DNA from: Parasedimentitalea marina | Lineage (GTDB): Bacteria; Pseudomonadota; Alphaproteobacteria; Rhodobacterales; Rhodobacteraceae | Direction: 5' to 3' | NCBI RefSeq assembly: GCF_004006175.1 | Contig: NZ_CP033219.1 | Span: 2,604,001 to 2,668,000 of the forward strand | DNA: 64,000 bases | Shown here: one piece after another, positions 37,425 to 47,179 of the stretch | How the letters are laid out: every line of letters begins with the position of its first letter | Numbering within the stretch: the first letter of the stretch is position 1 | Notes under the pieces: model-generated | The model's input: only the letters and a program-made list of their open reading frames with translations | Database searches by the model: none | What the model was told of the DNA's origin: nothing | Made by a program: the position numbers and the translations under genes

Positions 37425-38645
37425 TTAGTTTTCCGCGATGAGTGAAACGTCGACGGGGTAGCCGGTGGCAAACCGGTTATTGCGCAGCGTGATGCGGCGC
37501 ATTGGCAGGCCGTTTATGGATTTCTCGTTAAGAACCTGTTCGCCCTGGCTGATACGCACCGCTCCCCTGAACGGGGCTGTGACGTGAAAAGACAGGTCAA
37601 AGTGGGGTTCGCCAAAAATGTCACTGCGCAGGATACTTGGTGTCGTCATCTTGATGCCTTCGCCGCGCCGGATTTCGGAGAAAGCCTTGTCCAGCGAGAT
37701 ATTCCCGGCCAGAAGTTGGGCCACATATGCACCGGCTTTTGCCCCCTCAAGATAACACTGATCGCCCATATCAGCCGGATGGATTGCATTGCCTATCGCT
37801 GAAACACACGGGTCCGAAGTGATCCAGTTTTGGTCCACCAACGGGATCCGGTTGCTTGCGTTCAGACTAAGATGGCTGGCAGCGGCGACTGTGTTCTCGC
37901 CGGTGAAACAGCCGCTGAAAATCAACCCATCGCAAGGAATAGTTGCCGTTTTGATGCCTCGCGTGCGGGTGGTGATCTGTGTCAGGGTTTCAATGCCTGA
38001 GATATCGGTGATTTCAGTATTGTAGCGGATCGGCACGCCCATTGCCTTGGCAAACAGAGTGGCGGGTCTATAGGCCGAGATACGCGGGCCGGTCTCGATC
38101 ATCGCCACCGGTATTATTCCGGCATGGCGCAGAGTCCAAAGCGCCGAGAAGCTTACCAGCTCGGTGCCGACGATGACCGGGCGTTCGAATGGGAGCAACT
38201 GCGCAGAATAGATGTATTGTTGCAGCGCGCCAGTGGTGATTACGCCTTGTGGGCGCAACCCGGGTACCATCCGTCCATGGCGTGGGGTTTCGCGGGCGCC
38301 AGTGGCCAAAATGATATGGCGGGCGCGAATGGTTCGCAGGCCTGATGCGCTGGCCAGTTCCAGCACTCCGCCCGGGCGCAGCGCGGTGATCGTGGTGCTG
38401 GTTTCAAACCGGACATCTGGGCAGCGCCGCACCAGCGCGGCAATGAATTTCGGCCCCGACATTGGACGCTTAAAGACCCGCAGGCCAAAGCTGGGATGAT
38501 GGGTGTGGCGCGGGATACCGCCAATATTGGTCTCACGTTCATAGACGACGATATTCTTGAATCCCGCCTTGGAAAGGGCCGTGGCGGCGGCAATGCCGGA
38601 CGGGCCGGACCCGACGATGGCTACATCAATGTCAACGCTGCTCAT
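37425..38645 (-). CDS. FAD/NAD(P)-binding oxidoreductase
   Basis: A 406-residue pyridine-nucleotide-disulfide-oxidoreductase-like flavoprotein. The FAD motif VAIVGSGPSGIAAATALSKA is at residues 8-27, followed by the GG-doublet region ETNIGGIPRHTHH and the ATG motif ILATGARETPRHGR. Such proteins are found as partner subunits of GlpA-like or amino-acid dehydrogenases. It lacks the redox-active CxxC of disulfide reductases. Its start overlaps the preceding FAD gene by four bases (ATGA), so the two are translationally coupled and may form a complex that oxidises glycerol-3-phosphate or another 2-hydroxy compound. Confidence 0.82.
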   Translation of the reverse strand: MSSVDIDVAIVGSGPSGIAAATALSKAGFKNIVVYERETNIGGIPRHTHHPSFGLRVFKRPMSGPKFIAALVRRCPDVRFETSTTITALRPGGVLELASASGLRTIRARHIILATGARETPRHGRMVPGLRPQGVITTGALQQYIYSAQLLPFERPVIVGTELVSFSALWTLRHAGIIPVAMIETGPRISAYRPATLFAKAMGVPIRYNTEITDISGIETLTQITTRTRGIKTATIPCDGLIFSGCFTGENTVAAASHLSLNASNRIPLVDQNWITSDPCVSAIGNAIHPADMGDQCYLEGAKAGAYVAQLLAGNISLDKAFSEIRRGEGIKMTTPSILRSDIFGEPHFDLSFHVTAPFRGAVRISQGEQVLNEKSINGLPMRRITLRNNRFATGYPVDVSLIAEN

Positions 38646-40042
38646 GATTGATCTTTCTCATGCCCGGCCAAGGGTGGTGATATCCTGCCTTGGGTCAACT
38701 CGGCCACGCGGGCGCTGCAATAGAAGCCGTTGCAGCGGCCCATCATCACCCGCGTGCGCCGTCGCAGGCCACCGAGGCTGCGGGCCGGCACATCGCTTTC
38801 ATCGAGCGCCGCTTCGATCTCACCCCGGGTGACGCGTTCGCAGTGGCAGACGATTTCGGTGCCATCGCCCTGTTGGTAAGCGCGTTTTTCATGTTCAGCC
38901 AAGACTGGCATGACGGGCCATTCAGCGGCGGCAGCGGGTCCAAAGTTTGCGAGATCAGAGTAGGTTTCGCCGCACAGTCTTTGCACATGAGCCGCAATCC
39001 CTAGTGCTGCCGTCAGCCCGGTCGAGCGGATGCCGTTTACACCGATCCAGTTCTTTCCGGGCTCAGCGCTGATTTGGTAATCTTTGAATTGGGTCGCCGG
39101 ACGCAATCCGGCATAGGTGGCAGTTACCGAATGGCCGGCCAGGCCCGGTAACATTTCGATGCCGGTGGCGATCAACCCGTCCAACATTTCGCGTTCGACT
39201 GTGGCGATATTGCGATCCTGTTGTTCCTCGGCTGTCGGCCCAAGCAGCAGGTTACCAAAGATCGTCTTAGTCAGCACTACCCCCTTGGTCGTCGCGGTTG
39301 GCACCGGCAAGATGATCGAGTTGATCAAGGCGCTTGCGCTTTTGTCGTAGACTAGAAACTGCCCCTTGCGTGGCCGGATCTCAAAACCCGGCTTGCGGCA
39401 GATTTGTTCGATGTTGTCGCCGTTGGTGCCGGTACAGTTGATCACAAGACGGCCTGAAATCCGCTGTTGCCCGGTGTCGAGATGCCAATATTCTCCGTCA
39501 AACGCGCCAGATTTGACCTCGGTGTCAAATTGATAACCGGCACCGGCGCGTACTGCCTGCTTTAGATAGGCCAGCGGTGCGCTCCACGGGTCGATGACAT
39601 ATTCGCGGGGGACTTCAACAGCCCCGAGCGCCGTCGTCGATAAGCCCGTTTCGCGACCGAGCAGGTCTTGGCGGGATATTTGTCTGGCATCATCAACACC
39701 GTTTTCATGTGCCTTGGAAACGATCCCGTCGAGCTGGGCCAGCTGTTCTTCTGTCCAGGCGACGACTAGTGCCGCTGTCTTTAGCACCGGCAGATTCAGA
39801 CGGGTATGGATGTCCAGATATTCTTGGTATCCGGCCTGCATGCAGGCCACTTCCAGGCTGCCGGGTGGCGCGTCGAAACCGGTGTGCAAAATTGCGCTGT
39901 TGGCCTTACTGGCACCCGAGAGAATATCGCGGCCGCGTTCCAGCAGCAGTGTTTTTGCCCCGGCAAGCGCAAATCGGCGTGTGACCGCACAGCCAACCAC
40001 ACCACCGCCAATGACGATTACATCCCAACGAGCCTCAGACAT
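38642..40042 (-). CDS. GlpA-like FAD-dependent dehydrogenase with C-terminal [2Fe-2S] domain
   Basis: This 466-residue protein starts with the DAO-fold FAD motif VIVIGGGVVGCAVTRRFALA, then SKANSAILHTGFDAPPGSLE and the C-terminal substrate-domain motif TYAGLRPATQFKDYQI. The last 70 residues hold a BFD-like [2Fe-2S] domain with Cys ligands in EIVCHCERVT and MMGRCNGFYCS. The layout matches the anaerobic-type GlpA or the LhgO-like branch; substrate is uncertain. It overlaps the next FAD gene by four bases. A short open frame (40035-40250) before it is not believed to be a gene. Confidence 0.85.
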   Translation of the reverse strand: MSEARWDVIVIGGGVVGCAVTRRFALAGAKTLLLERGRDILSGASKANSAILHTGFDAPPGSLEVACMQAGYQEYLDIHTRLNLPVLKTAALVVAWTEEQLAQLDGIVSKAHENGVDDARQISRQDLLGRETGLSTTALGAVEVPREYVIDPWSAPLAYLKQAVRAGAGYQFDTEVKSGAFDGEYWHLDTGQQRISGRLVINCTGTNGDNIEQICRKPGFEIRPRKGQFLVYDKSASALINSIILPVPTATTKGVVLTKTIFGNLLLGPTAEEQQDRNIATVEREMLDGLIATGIEMLPGLAGHSVTATYAGLRPATQFKDYQISAEPGKNWIGVNGIRSTGLTAALGIAAHVQRLCGETYSDLANFGPAAAAEWPVMPVLAEHEKRAYQQGDGTEIVCHCERVTRGEIEAALDESDVPARSLGGLRRRTRVMMGRCNGFYCSARVAELTQGRISPPLAGHEKDQS

Positions 40043-40266
40043 TCAGAGCTCGGCAATTATTCGTCTTCCGAACTGCGTGGGAATTTTTCCCAGCCTCGAC
40101 GCCGGACTTAGAAGGTTCAAGTCTGGTCTGAAACTTGCCTTCGGCGATGGGTAAGTTCAGATTATTGACCACCCGAGCGGTCCGATCACAGCTTTTCTGG
40201 GCGGCACCAAAATGGGTGCGAGATGTTCCAGGTCGCGTGTCAGTTGGCATGGTGTCTTCCCATTAG

Positions 40267-41064
40267 TCAGAACAAGTATAGTTTGTCATTTTCCGACACT
40301 TCAACCTGGTGCGTGACCAGCCCACCATTAGAAGTTCGATAGTGAAGCTGGAATTCCGGATTGGCGAGATGGAAACCGGACGATTTCTTAAGCGTGAGAT
40401 CCAGCGCCAACCGCATACCGCCCGCAGAAGGGGCTGTGCTGACAACCGTTCCACGCCATTGGGTATGGGCGGTCAAATGGATGTGTCCGCAGAGGACACG
40501 CTCTATGTTTGGAAATCGTTCTACAAGCTCTCCCAGCAGGTCAGATCCTTCGAAACCATCCTCATCGGTCTCCAGCACTCCAAATTTCACTGGCGGATGA
40601 TGCATAAACAAGATCGTTGGCTTTTCCGATGCCTCGTTTAGCCGCTCTTCAAGCCAAGCGGCGCGCGTCTGGCATATTTTTCCGCCAGGGGCTCCGGGAT
40701 TGGTGCTGTCCAGACCGATTAGGCGGATGTCGTAGTCTTCGATCACATAGTGCAAGAATTCTGCATTTTGCGATGGGCAGGTTTGCCCCAAAAAGATCTT
40801 GCCTAGCGTCGACCGGTCGTCATGATTTCCGGGCACCACATGATAGGGCATTTTCAGCGAGTCCAGCAGATGCTTGGCTTGTTCCGCCTGTGCAGCAGTG
40901 CCGTCATGCGTAATGTCCCCAGTGACCAACGCCACGTCGGGCAGTGGATCAAGTTTGTTGAGGTAGGTCACAAGCTGCGCCAATCTCTCACTGGTCGGCG
41001 CGACATCGCATGCTTTGCAGCCCGGTTCCACAATATGGGGGTCGCTGATCTGTGCGATTAGCAA
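40267..41064 (-). CDS. Metallophosphodiesterase (CpdA/GlpQ-like calcineurin fold)
   Basis: This 265-residue protein carries all metal motifs of the class III cyclic-nucleotide phosphodiesterase type: D-x-H (AQISDPHIVEP), GDITHDG, GNHDD, HHPP and GHIHLTAH. Members hydrolyse cyclic AMP or glycerophosphodiesters. Placement directly upstream of two GlpA-type flavoproteins favours glycerophosphodiester use (inference). On the other hand, two adenylate cyclases lie elsewhere in the window. The start at 41064 is the natural ATG. The 40043-40266 gap holds no convincing gene. Confidence 0.85.
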   Translation of the reverse strand: MLIAQISDPHIVEPGCKACDVAPTSERLAQLVTYLNKLDPLPDVALVTGDITHDGTAAQAEQAKHLLDSLKMPYHVVPGNHDDRSTLGKIFLGQTCPSQNAEFLHYVIEDYDIRLIGLDSTNPGAPGGKICQTRAAWLEERLNEASEKPTILFMHHPPVKFGVLETDEDGFEGSDLLGELVERFPNIERVLCGHIHLTAHTQWRGTVVSTAPSAGGMRLALDLTLKKSSGFHLANPEFQLHYRTSNGGLVTHQVEVSENDKLYLF

Positions 41065-41407
41065 GAGGACCTTGCCTCATCGTGGTTATATTGCGGCATT
41101 CATGCCCCTCCAAATTTCAACAGTTTGCTTAACTAAGCTCAACAACAACTGTTTGGCGAGCGATTTTGCACAATCAATTCCCCGCTTTCATTCAGCGGCT
41201 GAACAACAACCCAAACATCACCACCCACTTAGCATAAAACATTTAGCGGGCACGGGATGTAAATTACCCGCATGCGCGAGGGGAGCGGCAAGGACCCAAG
41301 CCACTTTTTTACTTTGCCTTCTCACAATTGATCCTGCGCTTGACACAGTTAACGTCCGCATTCCGCCCCTCCTTCATATGAAAAGCTGTCGCCCTGATTT
41401 CAGGTGA

Positions 41408-41495
41408 CAGGTCCGCCATGGGCTGGAACCGGTCATTAGACGCGATCAGCACCAACGGCAGCAAAACGCAGATTGCTACCTTTGCGAAGTCTTGA
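41408..41495 (+). repeat. Dispersed CTTTGCAAAG intergenic repeat, copy 5
   Basis: Contains GGGCTGGAACCGGTCATTAG and CACCAACGGCAGCAAAACGC, then ACCTTTGCGAAGTC. The surrounding gap 41065-41613 shows nothing else. Confidence 0.75.
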
Positions 41496-41613
41496 TTGCT
41501 TCCCAATAGCAGAGATTTGCGCGGTGCGTAACGAGCAGCCTGTAGGAGCCATTTTTACTGAAATTCAGTTTCGCCGCTTATGGCTGCTTTCACTGTGACG
41601 CCAACTGCAATTT

Positions 41614-42999
41614 TTAGCTTTGAACATTCAACAGCGCACCAAGGCAAAAACTAAGGGGAGTGTTCCCAGGAAGCGAGCAGTAGCCTTTTGGCATTAATGC
41701 GTCGGTCGGAGCTATACCCCCTCCCATCAGGATGAGAAGAAAGTCTTCCAGGGGTGGCAAATGCGCTTCTGTGTTAGCAATTGTCTCATCGAGGGACACG
41801 TCTTCAAGCGCCCCGAAAAGCGGAATTTCTATATTTCCTTCGACGCCTGATGGGTATTCATTAAGATAATGCTGTGCGCCCCAGACAGGGTTATTGAAGA
41901 AGTTGTTGGAATAACGTCTCTTCAATCGATCATGATCAATTTCCAACCCTGCTCTCTCAATTTTACCAGCGCGCGCGTCCTCATAAATCTCCAATATTTT
42001 ACCATGGACCTCAGGCCACTTTGCCGCTTCAACGGTCGCACTTAACGAAATGATCGACTTATTTTTATTCATGACGATGAAGTCGGAGTGTGGATTGTAA
42101 GCCGCGCGCATTTCCTGTCGAATAATTCGAAACATTTCGGAACCTTGGTTGGCTCCAATATAGTCCATTAACAGATTTGCGCTTACCTGGTCGACTTCGT
42201 CCTCAAATTCTTCGGCCTTAACGAACAGGATCAGCATCTCAGTGGAGTTGGGGTCCGCAAAATAAATAGTACCTGTCGGCAAGGCAAAGGGGCGCTTCTC
42301 TATTCCGGATAGTGCGTTTGCCCAGCTTGCAAAGGGCCATTCCCACTTTGCCTTCGCTTTGGGAAGTTTATTCATCAGTCGTCTGGCACGGCGTTCTACT
42401 TCCTGATCTCCGGACCTCAAAATTGCTTGACTGGGGCGCCCAAAACGAAACTGGCCATAGTTGTCAACGGTAGCTGCATCATCGGTTTCGTATTCAAGAA
42501 AATGAGAGACTTCGTTTAGAACATCCGATGGTCTTCTCGTTTTGCTAGAGGTCGAAAGACTGATTTCTTGTAGTTCCCTTGCATACCAGCCTCTCGAATA
42601 TTCCGGCTTAAGCAAAAGGTTCTCGAGATGTACAAGTGTTTCTGGAAAAACGTCTTCGGGCGCAGAAACGGTGAGCAACAGATTGCTCCCATTTGTTCTG
42701 ATGTTTTGCCTAACTCCCTTTAATCTCATGAATTTACTGATTTCATGGGGGGAGCGGCTCGAAGTTCCACCTGAAACAACACTTGAGAGACTAGCTGTCA
42801 ATGTGGCAACCCGTTCTTGCGTCGGACGATCCATTGGCCAAACCAAGGTTATTGCTGAAAGACCATTGCGAAGAGGAGTAAGATAAACAAAGTCTGTATT
42901 CTCAGTTGACGCAACAAGCTCTGCTCGCGCTTGCTGCACTGTTAGCAAGCAAAGAGGCAGAACAAGGGCGGAAACAAATAGGTTTCTGAATGCTCGCAT
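41614..42999 (-). CDS. M16-family peptidase homologue without catalytic motif
   Basis: A 461-residue protein with a Sec signal (residues 1-26, LTVQQARA end). It follows the M16B fold (an N-terminal TERVATLTASLSSVVSGGTS-like segment and a C-terminal half with EMFRIIRQEMRAAYNPHSDF, the conserved R/Y element of the M16 C-domain), but there is no HxxEH zinc motif. It starts one base after the stop of the active-type M16 gene. Paired active and inactive M16B subunits that form heterodimers are well known, so a periplasmic heterodimer is inferred. Confidence 0.82.
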   Translation of the reverse strand: MRAFRNLFVSALVLPLCLLTVQQARAELVASTENTDFVYLTPLRNGLSAITLVWPMDRPTQERVATLTASLSSVVSGGTSSRSPHEISKFMRLKGVRQNIRTNGSNLLLTVSAPEDVFPETLVHLENLLLKPEYSRGWYARELQEISLSTSSKTRRPSDVLNEVSHFLEYETDDAATVDNYGQFRFGRPSQAILRSGDQEVERRARRLMNKLPKAKAKWEWPFASWANALSGIEKRPFALPTGTIYFADPNSTEMLILFVKAEEFEDEVDQVSANLLMDYIGANQGSEMFRIIRQEMRAAYNPHSDFIVMNKNKSIISLSATVEAAKWPEVHGKILEIYEDARAGKIERAGLEIDHDRLKRRYSNNFFNNPVWGAQHYLNEYPSGVEGNIEIPLFGALEDVSLDETIANTEAHLPPLEDFLLILMGGGIAPTDALMPKGYCSLPGNTPLSFCLGALLNVQS

Positions 43000-43000
43000 T

Positions 43001-44293
43001 TTATTCTACTTTTTTGGCTAGAATGACGGATGTAGCTGACGACCTCATAATGGAATTCGCTAAATCAATAACTTCACGATCGGTCGTATTTGTCATCATC
43101 TCAGCCAATACCGACGGGCTGATGGGAGGGAAGCCATCGGCTGCCACATTTTGCAGAAACGACAGAAACCATGCAGGTCGACGGGCGGCATTTTGGGCGT
43201 TAACCACCTGTTTTTGACGGGCCTGATTAATCTCATCGCGGCTGATTGGTTCGTCCAACAAATTGGCCATAGTTTCTTGCAAACTGTTGTGCGCGGCGTC
43301 CAAGCTGAATCCGGGCATTAGCTGCAGGTCAATGATCAGTTCAACATCGGCGTTTTTCGCCATGTACCAATTTATGTTAACTCCAAGAAACTTCACGTCC
43401 TCAAAGTACAGAGCGTTTGTCAGCCTGCTTTGTAAAACTTCTGTTGTAATGAAAAACGCGCCCTGCATGTCTATACTGGTTGACCGATCTTCGAAGTCCA
43501 CAAACTTTGCATACTGCATTGTGTCGCGCGTTAACCTGCTCGATTCTATGCGTTCGACAGACCTAAGCCTAGGATCCGGTTTCTGATCTAGCCAACGTTT
43601 TTCAGGAACCGCAGAGTGCTTAGTGTCGCCAAAATAGCGTGCAACTAGTTCTGCGGCTGTATCGGGTTCAATTTTGCCCGACACGATTAAAGTAATGTTG
43701 GAGGGAACATAGTGCTGCTTGTGAAACTGGTAGGCCTTTTCAAGACTCAATTTGGGCAAGTCTTCGATAGTGTTACTCGCACGACCGCGCAGAGTGCCAT
43801 ACAGATTTTGAAGCGCAATTCGTTTTAGCCAACGACGTGGAGATTGCCTTTCCCGAAGTAATGTTTCGCGCTGAACGATGTCAATTTCACTTTCAGCAAA
43901 GCCTGCTGGCAAACTCGGTGTGTCAAGGACGGCCCGAGACAAGCGCATTAACATTTCAACGTCGGAAGGCGTGCCAGAATTCGTGTAGACCGTGGACACA
44001 TCATAGGTTGATGCATTGAGATCGCGTTCTCTAGGTTGCCTAAGTATGGCTGTATCTGACGAAAAGGCAGCCAGATGTTCTGTCAGATGAGCCGTTCCAG
44101 ATGCCTCCGGATCATCGTATGCCCCTGACAGAACGATTAACTGCACGTCTACGCGGTCGAAGACATCTGTTGGAACAACATAGGCTGCGTGTAACCCGCC
44201 CTTTTCCGAAAGCGGGATGACGCTTTGAGCTTGACCTGCTCCACCAGTTATTAAGAATAAAGACGATAGAAAAAAACCAACTGCGCGCATCAT
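43001..44293 (-). CDS. M16-family zinc peptidase, catalytic-type subunit
   Basis: A 430-residue protein with a Sec signal (residues 1-22, GGAGQA end). The inverted zinc motif H69-L-T-E72-H73 is intact, and the downstream acidic pair E136-x6-E143 supplies the third ligand. The C-domain contains RLTNALYFEDVKFLGVNINW. It cleaves peptides in the periplasm by family inference. It is the first gene of the two-gene M16 unit; two ATG codons lie at its start (44293 and 44290). Nothing else is near to suggest substrate. Confidence 0.87.
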   Translation of the reverse strand: MMRAVGFFLSSLFLITGGAGQAQSVIPLSEKGGLHAAYVVPTDVFDRVDVQLIVLSGAYDDPEASGTAHLTEHLAAFSSDTAILRQPRERDLNASTYDVSTVYTNSGTPSDVEMLMRLSRAVLDTPSLPAGFAESEIDIVQRETLLRERQSPRRWLKRIALQNLYGTLRGRASNTIEDLPKLSLEKAYQFHKQHYVPSNITLIVSGKIEPDTAAELVARYFGDTKHSAVPEKRWLDQKPDPRLRSVERIESSRLTRDTMQYAKFVDFEDRSTSIDMQGAFFITTEVLQSRLTNALYFEDVKFLGVNINWYMAKNADVELIIDLQLMPGFSLDAAHNSLQETMANLLDEPISRDEINQARQKQVVNAQNAARRPAWFLSFLQNVAADGFPPISPSVLAEMMTNTTDREVIDLANSIMRSSATSVILAKKVE

Positions 44294-44388
44294 AGGCCTT
44301 TGAAATTAGTTACTTGAGCAAAAAAAAGAAAATCCGCCCTCGGGAATATTCCGAAAGTGATTTTGGTCTGCGGAATGCTTGCGTGATA

Positions 44389-44412
44389 TAGGCTGCTTTT
44401 TCAAGCAGCCTA
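44389..44412. promoter_or_regulatory. Perfect inverted repeat upstream of the M16 genes
   Basis: TAGGCTGC (44389-44396) and GCAGCCTA (44405-44412) around TTTTTCAA. It lies about 100 bases upstream of the M16 start. It may be an operator or an RNA hairpin; on the minus strand no T-run follows. Confidence 0.4.
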
Positions 44413-44610
44413 TTGAGAACATGTCAAAGTGTGTTCGGCTTGAGGTCAGAGATACCAAAGTTGGATACTTTTTGCCAGTGCGTGTAGAACAACCGAAAGC
44501 GGTCAATCGCGAAGAAGCAACGAATGACTCCGAAGTCCGCTTAGCATGCCTTCAAGCCTCCGAACTTAAAGAATGGCTATTGCTGTGAAGCACGTTTCGG
44601 TCACGTCTGA

Positions 44611-44692
44611 TGTGGGCTGGATCCGGCCATTAAATGCGATCACTATCAACAGCAGCAAAGCGCAGTTAAAGGTGTTTGCAAAGTCTGCGCGT
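44611..44692 (+). repeat. Dispersed CTTTGCAAAG intergenic repeat, copy 6
   Basis: Contains GGGCTGGATCCGGCCATTAA, GCGATCACTATCAACAGCAG and GTTTGCAAAGTCTGCG. The rest of the 44294-44824 gap holds only the inverted repeat at 44389. Confidence 0.7.
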
Positions 44693-44824
44693 CTTCCCCG
44701 ACAAGTACGAGAGAACCAAAGTTGTAAAAACTGCTATTGGCTTTCAATCAGGCCAAACATCACAATTCGGCCTACGACACTGACAGACAGGCGACGAAGT
44801 GCCAAAAATTCGCCTGAAACGCTC

Positions 44825-46063
44825 CTATACGTTGGGTTTTGTAGTCTTGCGTTCACCGATCAGGTAGTAGGTTGCCATTTGCCCCTTTCCTTTGATCTCG
44901 ATCGTACCGCGTGGCTCCAGCTCAAATTCACCATTCAAGAGTTTAGCGGTACTGGCGCTAATTTGTATACGCCCAGTTGCGCCGTGGCTTTCCATTCGCG
45001 CAGCTATGTTTACGGTATCACCCCATAAATCGTAGGCAAACTTTTTCTGCCCGATCACTCCCGCCACGACAGGTCCGGAATGAATACCGACACGGATCTG
45101 CAGTTGTTTGCCCGTTTCCTGCGAAACCCTCTCAGCCGCAACGAGCATTTCCAGGGCCAGTCGGGCTATTGCCTGAGCGTGATCGGGCCTTGCAGCCGGT
45201 AGGCCGGCCACTACCATATAGGCATCACCAATCGTCTTGATTTTTTCAAGATCCAGGTCGTCGACCAAGGCATCGAACTGGCTGAATATCCTGTTTAACA
45301 GGGTCACCAGCGATTCCGGCGAAGACTGACTGGCGACCTCGGTGAACCCTACGATGTCAGCAAAGAGGGTCGTCACTTGCTCATGACTGTCCGCAATGAC
45401 TTTCGGGTTCTGTTTTAACCGGTCGGCGATCGCAGGTGGCATGATGTTGTGCAAAAGCGTCTCGGACTTTTGGTGCTCAGATTCCAGTGCTGCTTCCGCC
45501 ACATCGACCATATGACGATATGTGAGCGCCACCATTCCCAACATTCCTGCTGTAGCTGCTCCGTTAAATGTTGCAAAAATCAACTCCCACAACGGCGGCA
45601 GTTCCGCGATGGGGCGTGCCATCAGGCCCAAAACAAGCGCTCCTATAAACGCAGCAGCGTTGGCGAACATGCCAACCCGTTGAATGCGCCGGCTCACCCA
45701 TTCGCTCAATGTGCAGAAGACCAAACCAACCAAAGCGAACAAAAAGAACCCGGGCCTCAGCCCGACAAACACCGTGGCAAGGATGACAGCGAGAACGCTC
45801 TGACCGTTTACCAGGAAGTAACCAATGCCAGGCCGACCGGAGACCAGACAGTAAAAAGAGAAGGAAATGATAAGCACACTCGCCCCGCTGAAAGCGGCGA
45901 GGACGTTTTGGTCGAGTTGCAGGAAGATACACGCCGACAAACCCTGGACGATTATCCAGACAGTATAGCCTATCTTGTCACCGGTAAAAGTGCGACCTTC
46001 GCTGGCTGACAAATCCGATGGCACATCCGCGTACCAAGCAAGTATATGCTTCAATCCAATCAA
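44825..46063 (-). CDS. Membrane-bound class III adenylate cyclase
   Basis: This 412-residue protein has an N-terminal membrane region with about six hydrophobic segments (residues 30-195), a short signalling helix (SEHQKSETLLHNIMPPAIAD), then a catalytic domain. The catalytic residues are all visible: metal Asp in LFADIVGFTE and IKTIGDAYMV, the adenine-selecting Lys in KIKTIGD with Asp in YDLWGDTVN, and the Asn/Arg pair in NIAARMES. The K/D pair favours ATP, giving cAMP. Monocistronic. It resembles rhizobial and roseobacter six-helix cyclases. Confidence 0.92.
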   Translation of the reverse strand: MIGLKHILAWYADVPSDLSASEGRTFTGDKIGYTVWIIVQGLSACIFLQLDQNVLAAFSGASVLIISFSFYCLVSGRPGIGYFLVNGQSVLAVILATVFVGLRPGFFLFALVGLVFCTLSEWVSRRIQRVGMFANAAAFIGALVLGLMARPIAELPPLWELIFATFNGAATAGMLGMVALTYRHMVDVAEAALESEHQKSETLLHNIMPPAIADRLKQNPKVIADSHEQVTTLFADIVGFTEVASQSSPESLVTLLNRIFSQFDALVDDLDLEKIKTIGDAYMVVAGLPAARPDHAQAIARLALEMLVAAERVSQETGKQLQIRVGIHSGPVVAGVIGQKKFAYDLWGDTVNIAARMESHGATGRIQISASTAKLLNGEFELEPRGTIEIKGKGQMATYYLIGERKTTKPNV

Positions 46064-46097
46064 TTTTTATCCTTGCCGGCGTAGCTTAATCTGGTTC

Positions 46098-46432
46098 AGA
46101 CCTGCCTCTCAAAGCTCCCTCATTCATAACAAGTGGCTACGGTTCCGGATTTCATAATCTGTAGTTTCGTTTTGGGCAAGGTCGTCTGCGGTGTACTCAC
46201 ATTGCTCAAGTGCGCGGCGGGCGCCTGCGGGTGTTTGAATTCCCAACGAAGAGTACGGCCTGACGTTGTTGTAATCGTACCGCCATAGTACCAATTTGCA
46301 GCATGCGTCATCTAATATGTCGAACAGTTCTTCGTTCAACAACTCGTTACGCAAGCTGTCGTTGAGCGACTCGATAAAGCTATTTTGTTGCGATTTTCCC
46401 AGATCGATGTAATGCCAGTCTACGCTGTTATC
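46098..46432 (-). pseudogene. IS3-family transposase OrfB remnant (C-terminal integrase part)
   Basis: The minus strand reads [60 protein letters not shown], the conserved C-terminal part of IS3-type transposases with the last catalytic Glu in FIESLN. No upstream D,D part or OrfA exists. A decayed terminal sequence at 46098 resembles those at 16136 and 16291. Confidence 0.75.
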
Positions 46433-46726
46433 ACCAGCCTATTTCAGGATTGCCCGACAGGTAAACTCTGTTCCATAACACCTTCATAAACACGTTGATT
46501 TATGGGGTATGGCGACCTGCGGAGCGGTTCACCGAACGGAGCTGGTGGCCATAAGATCCTTCGTGCGAGGCAGTGTGCCCCAGTGATTTGGGGCCCACTG
46601 AATTTACCGGTTGTAGACAGCGGTGGCAATACAGAGCAGACATGTAGCAAGGATGGTAACGGGCCAAACAATAGACTTACGAATGCTCATTTTGGATTCC
46701 GTACCAAGTGGTTTATGCCTACATCA

Positions 46727-47090
46727 CAGGTAGACAATACATTGGCTGACTTAATAACATCTTGAGTTTTGCGTTGGTTTTACGCATTTCTCACTCTAGG
46801 TTTGCGCATCTGCAACTAACGGTTACCTTTCCCTCCACCTGCTAGCTGCTCATTGCAGCTTCGGGCCGTGAACTGCCGACTAGATCCATTGCTTTGGATT
46901 ATCTGGCATTCGGCATCCACGCTTTGACGCCGCAAAAGTCGCTCGCACCGTCAGTCAAAGTGGACCAGTCTCTACTGTTCGCTGTTCGCTGTTCTCGGGA
47001 CGAATGGCCGCAGCTGGGAACCCGCCCAGACTTTGCAAAACCCGCTTCCTGCGCATTGCTGCCGTTGATGCTGGCTACAGCGAATGGCGG
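46727..47090 (+). repeat. Inverted-repeat arm, left (partner at 63650-64000)
   Basis: Starting at CAGGTAGACAATACATTGGC (46727), this arm is the reverse complement of the window end, with roughly nine in ten bases matching by eye. It runs through ATCCATTGCTTTGGATTATC and CAAAGTGGACCAGTCTCTAC. It includes a reverse copy of the dispersed repeat at 46985-47090 (CAGACTTTGCAAAACCCGC). The partner arm continues past the window. The 46433-46726 stretch has no recognised content. Confidence 0.8.
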
Positions 47091-47179
47091 CATTGACCTC
47101 AAATGTAGCCCGATCCGGTAGTACTCTGCGTCTCACAGGAAAGTCTTGAGTGGGCCGACTGTGAAATCGGCCCAACATG

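Noticed and set aside
40035..40250. Short open frame (71 codons) between the phosphodiesterase and GlpA-like genes
   Set aside because: Weak ribosome binding site, no family and no clear coding pattern; kept only as a remote possibility.
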